Source of the DNA: an uncultured Candidatus Melainabacteria bacterium
GTDB lineage: Bacteria; Cyanobacteriota; Vampirovibrionia; Gastranaerophilales; Gastranaerophilaceae
NCBI GenBank assembly: GCA_934692665.1
Contig: CAKUUG010000043.1
Coordinates: 1 to 13,314, forward strand
Length of the DNA: 13,314 nucleotides
Direction: 5' to 3'
The position numbers and the translations under genes were made by a program. The notes under the pieces were generated by a model that worked only from the letters and a program-made list of their open reading frames with translations, ran no database searches and had not been told where the DNA came from. Shown piece by piece: positions 6,837-13,314 of the stretch (within the stretch, counting starts at the first letter, position 1; each line of letters opens with the position of its first letter).

Positions 6837-7283
6837 ATGAATCCAATATACAATCGCTACAATTTTAATCCAATTAGATTTCAAAGAAAAGAAGAAGAAA
6901 AGAAACCAACTATGCAAAACGATGAAGAAAAACTCAAAAATTTATCAAAAGAGTTAAACAAAAGAATAATAAAACACATAGAATATGACGTTCCTTCTTA
7001 TGGAAGATTTTCAAGTCAATCGGTTACTTATATAGTCCCAAATACAAATAACAAAGTTGGCATAATTGTTGAAGAAAATCCAAAAGACCCCAAAAATTCA
7101 AGATGGCTTAGAATTGCTGCAAATCGTGTAGGTACAGATTTGGTCAGATCTGCATATATTTTTGAAGGCAGCAAAAATGAAGCATTAGATTTTGTAAAAA
7201 AAGATAGTTTTGCAGAAGATTTCAACAAACTATCCAAACAACTATCTGATAATTTGGATAAATATATCGAAGAACACAAATAA
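6837..7283 (+). CDS. Hypothetical 148-aa protein; candidate partner or immunity protein
   Basis: I do not recognise this family. The protein is small, charged and without a signal peptide or membrane helix, so it is probably cytosolic. Residues 1-16 are Asn/Phe/Pro-rich (MNPIYNRYNFNPIRFQ), 17-45 are highly charged and helical, 50-112 look like a mixed beta domain (VPSYGRFSSQSVTYIV, then NNKVGIIVEENP, then WLRIAANRVG), and 113-148 are helical and acidic. It starts 68 bp after the RelA/SpoT-domain gene on the same strand, with a good GAAAGGA 5 bp before the ATG. Immunity or antitoxin genes typically sit immediately downstream of polymorphic toxins, so neutralising the 828-aa protein is a reasonable guess, based only on position. 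Its stop lies 2 bp from the stop of the convergent gene. Confidence 0.65.
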   Translation: MNPIYNRYNFNPIRFQRKEEEKKPTMQNDEEKLKNLSKELNKRIIKHIEYDVPSYGRFSSQSVTYIVPNTNNKVGIIVEENPKDPKNSRWLRIAANRVGTDLVRSAYIFEGSKNEALDFVKKDSFAEDFNKLSKQLSDNLDKYIEEHK

Positions 7284-7285
7284 AT

Positions 7286-9319
7286 CTAAATATTTTCAGG
7301 TTCGACTATTTTTACAGGTTTTGCATATTTGTAAAAATCACGTTTCTTGTTTCCGCCATCCATATTTTTTGTTATTAATCTTTCAAAATTAATATGAGAA
7401 GATTCTGAACCCAATAAAAACATAAATTCAAAGTGTGCAATATCACGTACAAAGTCGTACGACAACACAAATTTCAAATCTTGTGGTCCAAAAATCGCAT
7501 AAAATCTGGACTCAGTCAAAAGTTCGTTTTCGATATTGTCTTTCATTGGTGTGAAATTCGCTCTATATCCAAGAGCAAACTTGTCCCCAAAGTGAATTTG
7601 TTCATTTAACAATACTGTTTGTTTACCATATCTGTATTTATCAAAGTTAAACGGGCTATCACCATGAACGCCACCTATCATATAACCAATGCTGGATTCC
7701 CAAAATCTGACTTTTGTCGTCAAATAAGGCCCTATTCTAACTACACCCATTGTTTGACCTGAACCATAAAGCGTCGCAGCTCCTTGAGCCATTGCAGTAA
7801 CTTTCATACTGAGGTCTTGTTCTTCGTTTTGATATTCAAAGAGTTTTTTCCTTAATTCACCGGAATAACGAAATCTGGTTGTTGCGTATGCTTTTTCTTG
7901 GTTATGTTTTTGATAATCCGTAAAAAATCCCGCATAAATTCCTTGCCTATAAGTCAAATCTTTTATATCGTCAATATAATATGTTTGCATATGCTCCAAT
8001 TGAGCTGCATATCCTGAACGTCTGGCACCCATAAAACCTTCTGACAAATATGTATTTCTACCATATCTTAATGTTAAATTGTCTCCCAGTTTGTATGCAC
8101 CTTTTACAACAAGATTTGTTGATGCAGTAGCCCAACCTGCCTCTAATCTGCTGTTTCTACTTCTATGACGCCCGATAATACCAACACCAAAATTGCTATT
8201 TCCATATACTAAAGCAGGCATCAACTTCAAAGTTTGGCCGTTGGGGAGTTTTGATACATATCCATAACCGATATAAGTACCAAAATTTCTCAAGCTGCCA
8301 ATTTCCGGCATGGACATTTCAACAACTTGGTTATCTTTGTCAGATATTATTTCTACATCAGAATTAAATAAAATTCTATGTTTGTTATAATAAACATTAG
8401 CTTTTTTCATAACGAGCGAATTGTGGTCTTTGTAGCTCGTCAAGATTATTTCTTTTGCGTCAACTTTGTATGTTTGTTTTGCATTTCTTTCCAGATTAGA
8501 ACGGTCAACATTGTTTCTTCTGATATAATCTGTTGCAACATTTTCATAAGTCTGAAATGCACGAGATTCAAAAGCAAAATCCATCTGGCGAGTACTTTTT
8601 ATTGTACCGTTAATCATTTGAATATCATTTGCAATAATATAACCTTCTTGGGCTACAATATTGAAAGAATAGGCATTTACAGTAGGATTGTCCATCAATA
8701 TATTTTGTTCGTTTAAATCTACAATCATAGATTCGCCGCTCATTTCAACTCCGGCTTTTATGATTTTTACATCACCAAAAAGTTTTATCGTCTGGGTTAC
8801 TTTATCCAATATTGCTTCGTTTGATTTTAATGTAGTATCTTTTGCTTTGGAAATAATTTCTACATTGCCTTTTGCATAGACATTTCCGTCTGTATCATCA
8901 TAACTGATTTTATCAGCATTGATTTGAAATTTGTTTTCATTGTCAACAATTTCATTATCAATTTCTCTGGGTTTGTAGATTCTTTCTTCTGTTGTCGTAT
9001 CTTTTACTTCTTCATTTTGCAAAATTGAAGTTTCTGAATCGTCGGTTTGTTCTTTTAATTTTTGCTGTTTTCTTCTTGCAAAAAAATTCTTTGTTTTTTC
9101 TTCTATTATCCCGCTTAATGTTTGTTCTTTTGAAAAATCGGGCAAACTGGGGTCATTGTAGGTGTGGATTTCTTTTTCTTCAACTTCTTCTTGTTTTGAT
9201 ACTTCTTCATTTTCCACAGTTTTTGCATTGTAAACTTCATATTGAGCATAAGACATCGAATTCATCTGCAATAAAAGAAGAATTGGAATAATATATTTTT
9301 TTATGCTCAATATTTGCAT
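7286..9319 (-). CDS. OstA/LptD-like outer-membrane protein
   Basis: A 677-aa exported protein. Residues 1-25 are a signal peptide (SIKK, hydrophobic core, cleavage near SYA-Q). Residues 30-128 are an acidic low-complexity linker. An OstA/LptA-type beta-jellyroll spans about 131-240 (FQINADKISYDDTDGNVYAKG, then LKSNEAILDKVTQTIKLFGD), the fold that carries lipopolysaccharide across the periplasm. Alternating aromatic strands typical of an outer-membrane barrel run from about 340 to 636. By family it would help insert LPS-like glycolipid into the outer membrane. It is shorter than the roughly 780-aa proteobacterial LptD, and it ends in a Lys/Asp-rich tail of about 40 residues after the last clear strand rather than in a terminal aromatic beta-signal. 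The only good ribosome binding site (AGGGGA, 9335-9340) is 15 nt before the ATG, unusually far. It lies 71 bp downstream of the M23 gene. Confidence 0.8.
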   Translation of the reverse strand: MQILSIKKYIIPILLLLQMNSMSYAQYEVYNAKTVENEEVSKQEEVEEKEIHTYNDPSLPDFSKEQTLSGIIEEKTKNFFARRKQQKLKEQTDDSETSILQNEEVKDTTTEERIYKPREIDNEIVDNENKFQINADKISYDDTDGNVYAKGNVEIISKAKDTTLKSNEAILDKVTQTIKLFGDVKIIKAGVEMSGESMIVDLNEQNILMDNPTVNAYSFNIVAQEGYIIANDIQMINGTIKSTRQMDFAFESRAFQTYENVATDYIRRNNVDRSNLERNAKQTYKVDAKEIILTSYKDHNSLVMKKANVYYNKHRILFNSDVEIISDKDNQVVEMSMPEIGSLRNFGTYIGYGYVSKLPNGQTLKLMPALVYGNSNFGVGIIGRHRSRNSRLEAGWATASTNLVVKGAYKLGDNLTLRYGRNTYLSEGFMGARRSGYAAQLEHMQTYYIDDIKDLTYRQGIYAGFFTDYQKHNQEKAYATTRFRYSGELRKKLFEYQNEEQDLSMKVTAMAQGAATLYGSGQTMGVVRIGPYLTTKVRFWESSIGYMIGGVHGDSPFNFDKYRYGKQTVLLNEQIHFGDKFALGYRANFTPMKDNIENELLTESRFYAIFGPQDLKFVLSYDFVRDIAHFEFMFLLGSESSHINFERLITKNMDGGNKKRDFYKYAKPVKIVEPENI

Positions 9320-9390
9320 ATTTATAAAAATTGATCCCCTAAAGCTAGTTTATATAATTAATTTACACCAAAATTTCTCTTATTACAAAC

Positions 9391-10554
9391 TTATCTGATG
9401 AAATTTAATGGATTTACAGGATTACCTTTTTGTCTTACTTCAAAGTGTAAATGTGGGCCTGTAGAGTATCCTGTAGTACCTACTCTACCTACAATGTCTC
9501 CTTTTGCAATGTTTGCACCTTGTTTAACACTCGTGCTTGACATGTGTGCATACAGTGTAGTTGTTGGAATACCATTAATTTGACCATGGTTTATGATTAC
9601 GACTTTTCCATAACCATTATACCAACCAACAAAAATTACTCTGCCTGAGTTTGCAGCTCTGATTGGCGTTCCATAAGGAGCACCTATATCAATACCAGAG
9701 TGGAAAATTTTTCTTTTAAATATAGGATGAGTTCTTGTACCAAAAGGTGAAGTAATTGAACCCGGAACAGGGCGTACAAATTTGGACGAAACAACAACGT
9801 TTGTACCTTGTTTTTCGGTCTTTTTGATTTCGTGGTTAATCATTTGAGAAATTGCTCTTGATTGGTGAGCGAGTTCTCTTTCTGATTTTTCCCAAGTAGC
9901 TCTATCTGTTTTTAATTTCTCAATTAGTTTTTCATTTTTTTCAATCGCATCTTGAATATCTGCTTGTTGTCTGTTTATGTCTTGTATAGAGGATTCAAGA
10001 TTTCGCTTTTGAAGTTCGATTCTTGCCTTTAGTGCCAAGATTTCTCTGGCATGGACTTTTGTTTCTTCAAGACGTTTTTTGTCATAAGCAATTATTACAT
10101 TTTCAAAATACAGTCTATCCAAAAAAGCATTTATATCATCAGAACTCAGCAAAAATTCTATATAACTATTTCTTTTGTGTTTAAAAATTTGAACAAGACG
10201 TTTTTTTGTATAAGCCAAATGGCGATTGTGTTCCACAAGCAACACATCCAATTTTTTTTCTAAAGAAGCAACTTCGTCTTTTGTGTTTTGGTATTGTTTT
10301 TTGCTTCGAGCAAGACTGTGTTGATTGTATTCAAGTTTTTGTTGATTTTTGTATAATTTGTTTGTTTCGATTTTTTCAAGAAGTTTTAATTTATGAATTT
10401 GGTTTTTTGCTTGAACTCTTTTGTTTTCAATTTGATTTTTTTGGTCTTTTAGTTTTGGACTATCCGCAAAAGCACTGCAACACGAAAAAAATATCGTAAT
10501 CGATAAAATCATATTAAATGCGAATATTTTTTTTGTGATTTTTAACTTTTCCAT
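9391..10554 (-). CDS. Periplasmic M23 metallopeptidase with coiled coil (EnvC/NlpD-like)
   Basis: A 387-aa murein peptidase. Residues 1-30 are a signal peptide ending AFA-D. A long coiled coil occupies about 33-245, broken near 128-150 (NSYIEFLLSSDDINAFLDRL, a segment typical of EnvC-type proteins). The LytM/M23 domain spans about 258-387. Zinc ligands are present in HSGID (His285, Asp289) and HLHFE (His370), with His337 in LYAHM as the usual catalytic histidine. Unlike Escherichia coli EnvC, which is degenerate, this one should be enzymatically active against peptide cross-links. There is no usable Shine-Dalgarno sequence before the ATG. The start lies 3 bp after the stop of the 35-aa ORF upstream (TAAGACATG), so it is probably translated by coupling to that ORF. 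It likely acts in cell separation or wall remodelling. Confidence 0.92.
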   Translation of the reverse strand: MEKLKITKKIFAFNMILSITIFFSCCSAFADSPKLKDQKNQIENKRVQAKNQIHKLKLLEKIETNKLYKNQQKLEYNQHSLARSKKQYQNTKDEVASLEKKLDVLLVEHNRHLAYTKKRLVQIFKHKRNSYIEFLLSSDDINAFLDRLYFENVIIAYDKKRLEETKVHAREILALKARIELQKRNLESSIQDINRQQADIQDAIEKNEKLIEKLKTDRATWEKSERELAHQSRAISQMINHEIKKTEKQGTNVVVSSKFVRPVPGSITSPFGTRTHPIFKRKIFHSGIDIGAPYGTPIRAANSGRVIFVGWYNGYGKVVIINHGQINGIPTTTLYAHMSSTSVKQGANIAKGDIVGRVGTTGYSTGPHLHFEVRQKGNPVNPLNFIR

Positions 10555-10557
10555 GTC

Positions 10558-10665
10558 TTAAAATAAAATTATACCTATTGCAGCAGTCAAACCAACCATC
10601 CAAATAACAAGCAATATTGTTAAAATAATTACGATGATTTTTCTGTGTCTTCTTAAAAATTCCAT
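10558..10665 (-). CDS. 35-aa single-helix membrane microprotein
   Basis: A short ORF in the gap between the phospholipase-D-like and M23 genes. It has a basic start (MEFLRRHRK) followed by one hydrophobic helix (IIVIILTILLVIWMVG, then LTAAIGIILF) that runs to the C-terminus. The start is well supported: the minus strand reads AAAGGA, then ACAAAA, then ATG, and a promoter ends about 20 nt upstream. The positive-inside rule predicts the N-terminus in the cytoplasm. Its stop is 3 bp before the M23 start, which lacks its own ribosome binding site, so the ORF may couple translation of the peptidase, act as a membrane partner for it, or both. I recognise no family. Confidence 0.75.
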   Translation of the reverse strand: MEFLRRHRKIIVIILTILLVIWMVGLTAAIGIILF

Positions 10666-10690
10666 TTTTGTTCCTTTGTCTACTAATAAT

Positions 10691-10720
10691 ATAATAGCAA
10701 AAACTTTTTTACTTTTGCAA
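10691..10720 (-). promoter_or_regulatory. Sigma-70-type promoter for the microprotein-M23 genes
   Basis: On the minus strand, TTGCAA (10720-10715) and TATTAT (10696-10691) are separated by 18 bp, and TGC directly precedes the -10, making it an extended -10 promoter. The predicted start near 10684 leaves a leader of about 19 nt that just includes the AAAGGA ribosome binding site. The spacer also contains a dyad (GCAAAA ... TTTTTGC) that could bind a regulator or act as a weak terminator for the upstream gene. Confidence 0.6.
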
Positions 10721-10739
10721 ATTCGTTACAAAAAATTAT

Positions 10740-12548
10740 TTATTTTACTCTACAACCAGCATCTTCGGAATCTACTTTTCCATCAAAATTGTTATCAATA
10801 CCGTCATTGCAGGAATTTTTCGATTCAAAACTTTCCGCTCTTGGAATAAACTTCAGATATTTGTTGTCTATTGAATTAAAAAGATACAAGAAATAATCCC
10901 CATAAAACGAAGCAATATCAGGGTTTTTGATTATTAAAACATTTTCGTCGTTTTTGTAAAAGCCGCTTTTTGTAAAATTACAACTTCCAAAAATCAAATA
11001 CTCATCATCAATCATTATTGTTTTTTCATGATTTTTTCCACCCCAATTTTCCGCTTTTACAGGAATTTTTGCTTCTTTTAGAATATTTATTCTATCTTTA
11101 AAATTCATCGCACCCAAAGAATCCATTAAAACAAAAATTTCTACATTTCTTTTCTTTGCATTAATCAATTCATTTATTAGTTTTTTATCTGTCAAATAAA
11201 AAGCCGAAACATATATTTTCTTTTTTGCGTTTTGAATCAGTGGCAAAATTCCATTCTCAAAAACATTGTCTTTTGGAGAAAAATAAACTAAAATTTCAGT
11301 CTTATCAAATTTAACTTTTGATTTTTTGATTTCTTCTTTTTTTGCTGAAAATTTTCCGTCAAACATCTGATTAAATTCATCTTTGTAAAAACGAGCGACT
11401 TTTGCAGAATTTATAATTGCTGCAATATTTGAATTATAACCGCCGGAACCAGATGAAGAAAAATTCATAGAACCTGTCAAAACTTTTTTGTTATCAAAGA
11501 TAATAAATTTGTTGTGCATTAGGGTTTTGTTGGAATCAGTTTTTGCATTAAAATCATCTATAAATATTTTTGAATAAGGATAAATTTTTTCTGTATTGTC
11601 GCTATAATCAGCAACTACTCTAACTTTAACACCTCTTTTCTTGGCGGATTTTAGGGCATTTACAATCGTCATTTGTTCATTTATTCCATACAAAGCAACG
11701 TCTATAGAATCCGTTGCAGAATTTATTTCTTCAACAATTTTTTGACAAATTTTTGTATTACAAGAAGAACTTGGCCTATTGAATTCTATAGGATTTATCA
11801 AAAACAATTCAACTTCATCAAATTTTTTGTTTATTGATTTTTGGTAAATATTTTTACTTGTTTTAAAAATTGTCTCTTGGATGCTTTTCTTATCAATATT
11901 TTCAAAACAAAACCCGCACAATTTAAAATTAAATTTGGCGATTTCTTTCTTTAAATACAATTTGCCGTTGTTTATTTGAGAAAAATGCTCACTATTCAAG
12001 CTGTGAGCAATTTTTGTTTTCAAATTTACAAGCACAAAATCCAGTTTAGAAATTTCTTTTGCATTTGCTTTTATTTGTTTAATATTTTGAAGTTGAAAAT
12101 ATGTTGGGTTGTCTGACTTTTCATATACAAAAGCAAGTCCGTTTTTCAAATAAAATTCTGCCAAATTTTTGTTATTGTATATTATATCTACATATTTTTC
12201 ACCGGTTTTTGGCATAGCCATTTTTATTTGCTTATTGTTTAATTCATCTTTTGCAAACATTTCTGCCAAATAGCCGACTTTTACATACTCTTCTTCAGAA
12301 ATATTCAGTTTTTGTGCGTATTTTTTTGTTTTTTGATTTTTTAAAGATGAAAAAGCAACAATATTCTTCAATTTGAATGTTTCATTGTCATCAATTTTGT
12401 TGTTTTTGTTTATATCGATATTAAAAGTACTCGCATCAACCACTCCTAATACCACAAAAGACTCTAGAGAAGTTCTTTTTTGAAAAAAGAACACAAAAAT
12501 AACAAACACTAAACAGAGAAAAGACATTGTAAGAATTTGTTTTTTCAT
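10740..12548 (-). CDS. Membrane-anchored SNase-like/phospholipase-D fusion with EF-hand-like loops
   Basis: A 602-aa protein from the ATG at 12548; a TTG 18 bp upstream is in frame but has no ribosome binding site. Residues 1-22 are a membrane anchor or signal. Residues 32-144 resemble a staphylococcal-nuclease fold (VVDASTFNID, then AEMFAKDELNNKQIKM, then EFYLKNGLAFV). The catalytic positions of that family look lost: the DGDT, DTPE and YGR motifs are replaced. An EF-hand loop is inserted at 45-56 (DINKNNKIDDNE). Two HKD motifs follow, HNKFIIFD (His345, Lys347, Asp352) with GSMNFS, and HEKTIMID (His507, Lys509, Asp514) with GSCNFT, so the phospholipase-D active site is complete. The C-terminus (580-599) is a Cys-flanked EF-hand-like loop, DNNFDGKVDSED. 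It probably acts outside the cytoplasm on nucleic acid or phospholipid; which one cannot be told from sequence. Extra Cys residues (211, 214, 263, 268) may form disulfides. Confidence 0.85.
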   Translation of the reverse strand: MKKQILTMSFLCLVFVIFVFFFQKRTSLESFVVLGVVDASTFNIDINKNNKIDDNETFKLKNIVAFSSLKNQKTKKYAQKLNISEEEYVKVGYLAEMFAKDELNNKQIKMAMPKTGEKYVDIIYNNKNLAEFYLKNGLAFVYEKSDNPTYFQLQNIKQIKANAKEISKLDFVLVNLKTKIAHSLNSEHFSQINNGKLYLKKEIAKFNFKLCGFCFENIDKKSIQETIFKTSKNIYQKSINKKFDEVELFLINPIEFNRPSSSCNTKICQKIVEEINSATDSIDVALYGINEQMTIVNALKSAKKRGVKVRVVADYSDNTEKIYPYSKIFIDDFNAKTDSNKTLMHNKFIIFDNKKVLTGSMNFSSSGSGGYNSNIAAIINSAKVARFYKDEFNQMFDGKFSAKKEEIKKSKVKFDKTEILVYFSPKDNVFENGILPLIQNAKKKIYVSAFYLTDKKLINELINAKKRNVEIFVLMDSLGAMNFKDRINILKEAKIPVKAENWGGKNHEKTIMIDDEYLIFGSCNFTKSGFYKNDENVLIIKNPDIASFYGDYFLYLFNSIDNKYLKFIPRAESFESKNSCNDGIDNNFDGKVDSEDAGCRVK

Positions 12549-12604
12549 ACTTTTATTATGCGACAAAATTATTTTTTTAAGTTTTATTTACAAATCTTTA
12601 CTTT

Positions 12605-12637
12605 AAACACTTGTTTATAAATTTTGTTTAAGATAAT
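12605..12637 (+). promoter_or_regulatory. Divergent intergenic region: dyad and weak rplS promoter
   Basis: The 128 bp between the phospholipase-D-like gene and rplS must hold both promoters. AAACA-CT-TGTTT (12605-12616) is a short perfect dyad. TTGTTT (12611-12616) with GATAAT (12632-12637) could be the rplS promoter, but the 15-bp spacer is short. I see no convincing minus-strand promoter in this region. Confidence 0.3.
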
Positions 12638-12676
12638 ATTAATAATGCTAGAACAACAAACAAAAAGGGTAAAAAG

Positions 12677-13030
12677 ATGAATCCTATTATTGATGAATTA
12701 GAAAAAGAATATACAGCAAAAGAAATGCCTGAGATTAACCCTGGCGACACAGTAAAAGTTTTCGTTAGAATTATTGAAGGAAACAAAGAAAGAACTCAAG
12801 CATTCGAAGGTACTGTTATCAAAAAACGTGGTAGCTCTGTTAACAAAACTATCACTGTTAGAAAAGTTTTCCAAGGTATCGGTGTAGAACGTGTATTTGC
12901 TATTTATTCACCAAGAATTGAAAAAATTCAAGTATTAAGAAAAGGTGATGTTAGACGTGCAAAACTTTACTATTTGAGAGAACGTTCAGGTAAAGCTACT
13001 CGTATTAGAGAAAAAATGGAAAAAAGATAG
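12677..13030 (+). CDS. rplS: 50S ribosomal protein L19
   Basis: A 117-aa protein of normal length for L19, which sits at the interface of the 30S and 50S subunits. Recognisable family segments are INPGDTVKVFVRIIEGNKER, FEGTVIKKRGSSVNKTITVR, GIGVERVFAIYSPRIEKI and the basic C-terminus RAKLYYLRERSGKATRIREK. AAAAAGGG at 12662-12669 is placed 7 nt before the ATG. The gene uses CGT for Arg five times and many GGT codons, unlike the AGA-dominated neighbours, as expected for a highly expressed gene. The trmD and rimM genes often found beside rplS are not upstream here; instead it is divergent from the phospholipase-D-like gene and followed by rbgA. Confidence 0.98.
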   Translation: MNPIIDELEKEYTAKEMPEINPGDTVKVFVRIIEGNKERTQAFEGTVIKKRGSSVNKTITVRKVFQGIGVERVFAIYSPRIEKIQVLRKGDVRRAKLYYLRERSGKATRIREKMEKR

Positions 13031-13055
13031 ACTTTTCTAATATCAAAATTTTTGT

Positions 13056-13096
13056 AATGCCTTGCAGTTTTTAACTCAAAAGAACAGCAAGGCATT
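13056..13096 (+). terminator. Long hairpin between rplS and rbgA
   Basis: AATGCCTTGC (13056-13065) is perfectly complementary to GCAAGGCATT (13087-13096), giving a 10-bp stem with a 21-nt loop that can pair further inside (TTTT with AAAA). No T-run follows on the plus strand, so it is not a standard intrinsic terminator. It may stabilise the rplS message, give partial termination, or lower read-through into rbgA, whose ribosome binding site starts 7 nt after the stem. Confidence 0.55.
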
Positions 13097-13116
13097 CTTA
13101 ATAAAAAGGAATATTT

Positions 13117-13314
13117 ATGTCGCAACACATTCATTGGTACCCCGGACACATTGCAAAAGCTCAAAAGCAACTAAAAGAAAAATTAAATTTGGTTGATGTA
13201 ATCATAGAAGTTATTGATTCAAGAATACCTTATTCAAGCTGGTATAAAACAACAAAAACTCTATGCCCCAACAAGCCCATACTTATTTTAATGAACAAAT
13301 CAGATGTTTCTGAC
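13117..13314 (+). CDS. rbgA: Ribosome biogenesis GTPase RbgA/YlqF (3' partial)
   Basis: The first 66 codons of a circularly permuted GTPase, cut by the window end. The N-terminus HWYPGHIAKAQKQL and the segment DVIIEVIDSRIPYSS are diagnostic for the YlqF/RbgA group, and MNKSDVSD carries the G4 (NKxD) guanine-specificity motif, which comes before G1 in permuted GTPases. RbgA acts in late assembly of the large ribosomal subunit, so its place after rplS is functionally sensible. AAAAAGGA (13103-13110) lies 6 nt before the ATG. An unrelated MnmE/EngA-type GTPase is excluded by the order of motifs. Confidence 0.93.
   Translation, partial: MSQHIHWYPGHIAKAQKQLKEKLNLVDVIIEVIDSRIPYSSWYKTTKTLCPNKPILILMNKSDVSD

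Noticed and set aside
8378..9291. Plus-strand open frames opposite the OstA/LptD-like gene
   Set aside because: They have low-complexity Phe/Leu/Cys composition and no start signals, and the minus strand encodes a recognisable protein.
10558..10665. The 35-aa ORF as the broken N-terminus of a SurA/PpiD-type isomerase, whose anchors look similar (FLRRHRKI)
   Set aside because: It ends cleanly at a stop just before the M23 start, and no isomerase sequence follows in any frame.
10634..10849. A plus-strand frame of 71 codons crossing the end of the phospholipase-D-like gene
   Set aside because: It overlaps a well-supported promoter, the 35-aa ORF and the coding end on the other strand, and has no ribosome binding site.
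12549..12566. A TTG start 18 bp upstream of the ATG for the phospholipase-D-like gene
   Set aside because: No ribosome binding site precedes it, and the added residues (SHNKS) do not improve the signal or anchor. The ATG at 12548 begins a normal MKKQ signal.
1..13314. CRISPR arrays, insertion sequences, integrases or attachment sites
   Set aside because: No regularly spaced repeats, transposase or integrase motifs, or terminal inverted repeats with target duplications were seen.

Overview
The window is AT-rich bacterial chromosome from a diderm (Gram-negative-type) organism: it carries an RND-type periplasmic adaptor lipoprotein, an OstA/LptD-type outer-membrane protein and a periplasmic M23 peptidase. 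The strong A+T bias, the cyanobacterial-style OstA/LptD protein and the pairing of rplS with an RbgA/YlqF GTPase suggest a host-associated non-photosynthetic cyanobacterial relative (Gastranaerophilales/Vampirovibrionia). That assignment is inference, not proof.

Left block (3-3960, + strand): a probable four-gene operon. It encodes a NarL/LuxR-type response regulator (5' end outside the window), a secreted beta-propeller-like protein, an RND-type adaptor lipoprotein, and an unusual 477-aa protein. The last looks like the two periplasmic porter loops of an RND pump joined together, with only the first membrane helix kept. The genes are closely packed (2-bp gap, 46-bp gap, 32-bp overlap), and a GC-rich hairpin follows the last one. 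A regulated envelope or efflux-like function is likely, but no complete pump and no outer-membrane channel are visible here.

A 321-bp intergenic stretch (3961-4281) holds two GC-rich hairpins and an AT-rich inverted repeat.

Middle block (4282-7283, + strand): an 828-aa protein with three glycine-zipper hydrophobic stretches, an acidic repeat-containing linker and a C-terminal RelA/SpoT-type nucleotide pyrophosphokinase domain with its key residues. The layout resembles a polymorphic toxin. A 148-aa orphan protein follows and is a positional candidate for a partner or immunity protein. This is the most likely place in the window for an undescribed system.

Minus-strand block (12548 down to 7286): four envelope genes. 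In transcription order these are a membrane-anchored protein joining a degenerate SNase-like fold, two HKD phospholipase-D motifs and two EF-hand-like calcium loops; a 35-aa single-helix microprotein with its own promoter and ribosome binding site; a coiled-coil M23 murein peptidase whose start lies 3 bp after the microprotein stop; and an OstA/LptD-like outer-membrane protein. This block converges on the middle block with only 2 bp between stop codons.

Right edge (12677-13314, + strand): rplS (ribosomal protein L19), a long perfect hairpin, and the first 66 codons of the ribosome-assembly GTPase rbgA/ylqF, cut by the window end. No tRNA, rRNA, CRISPR array, transposase or integrase was seen.
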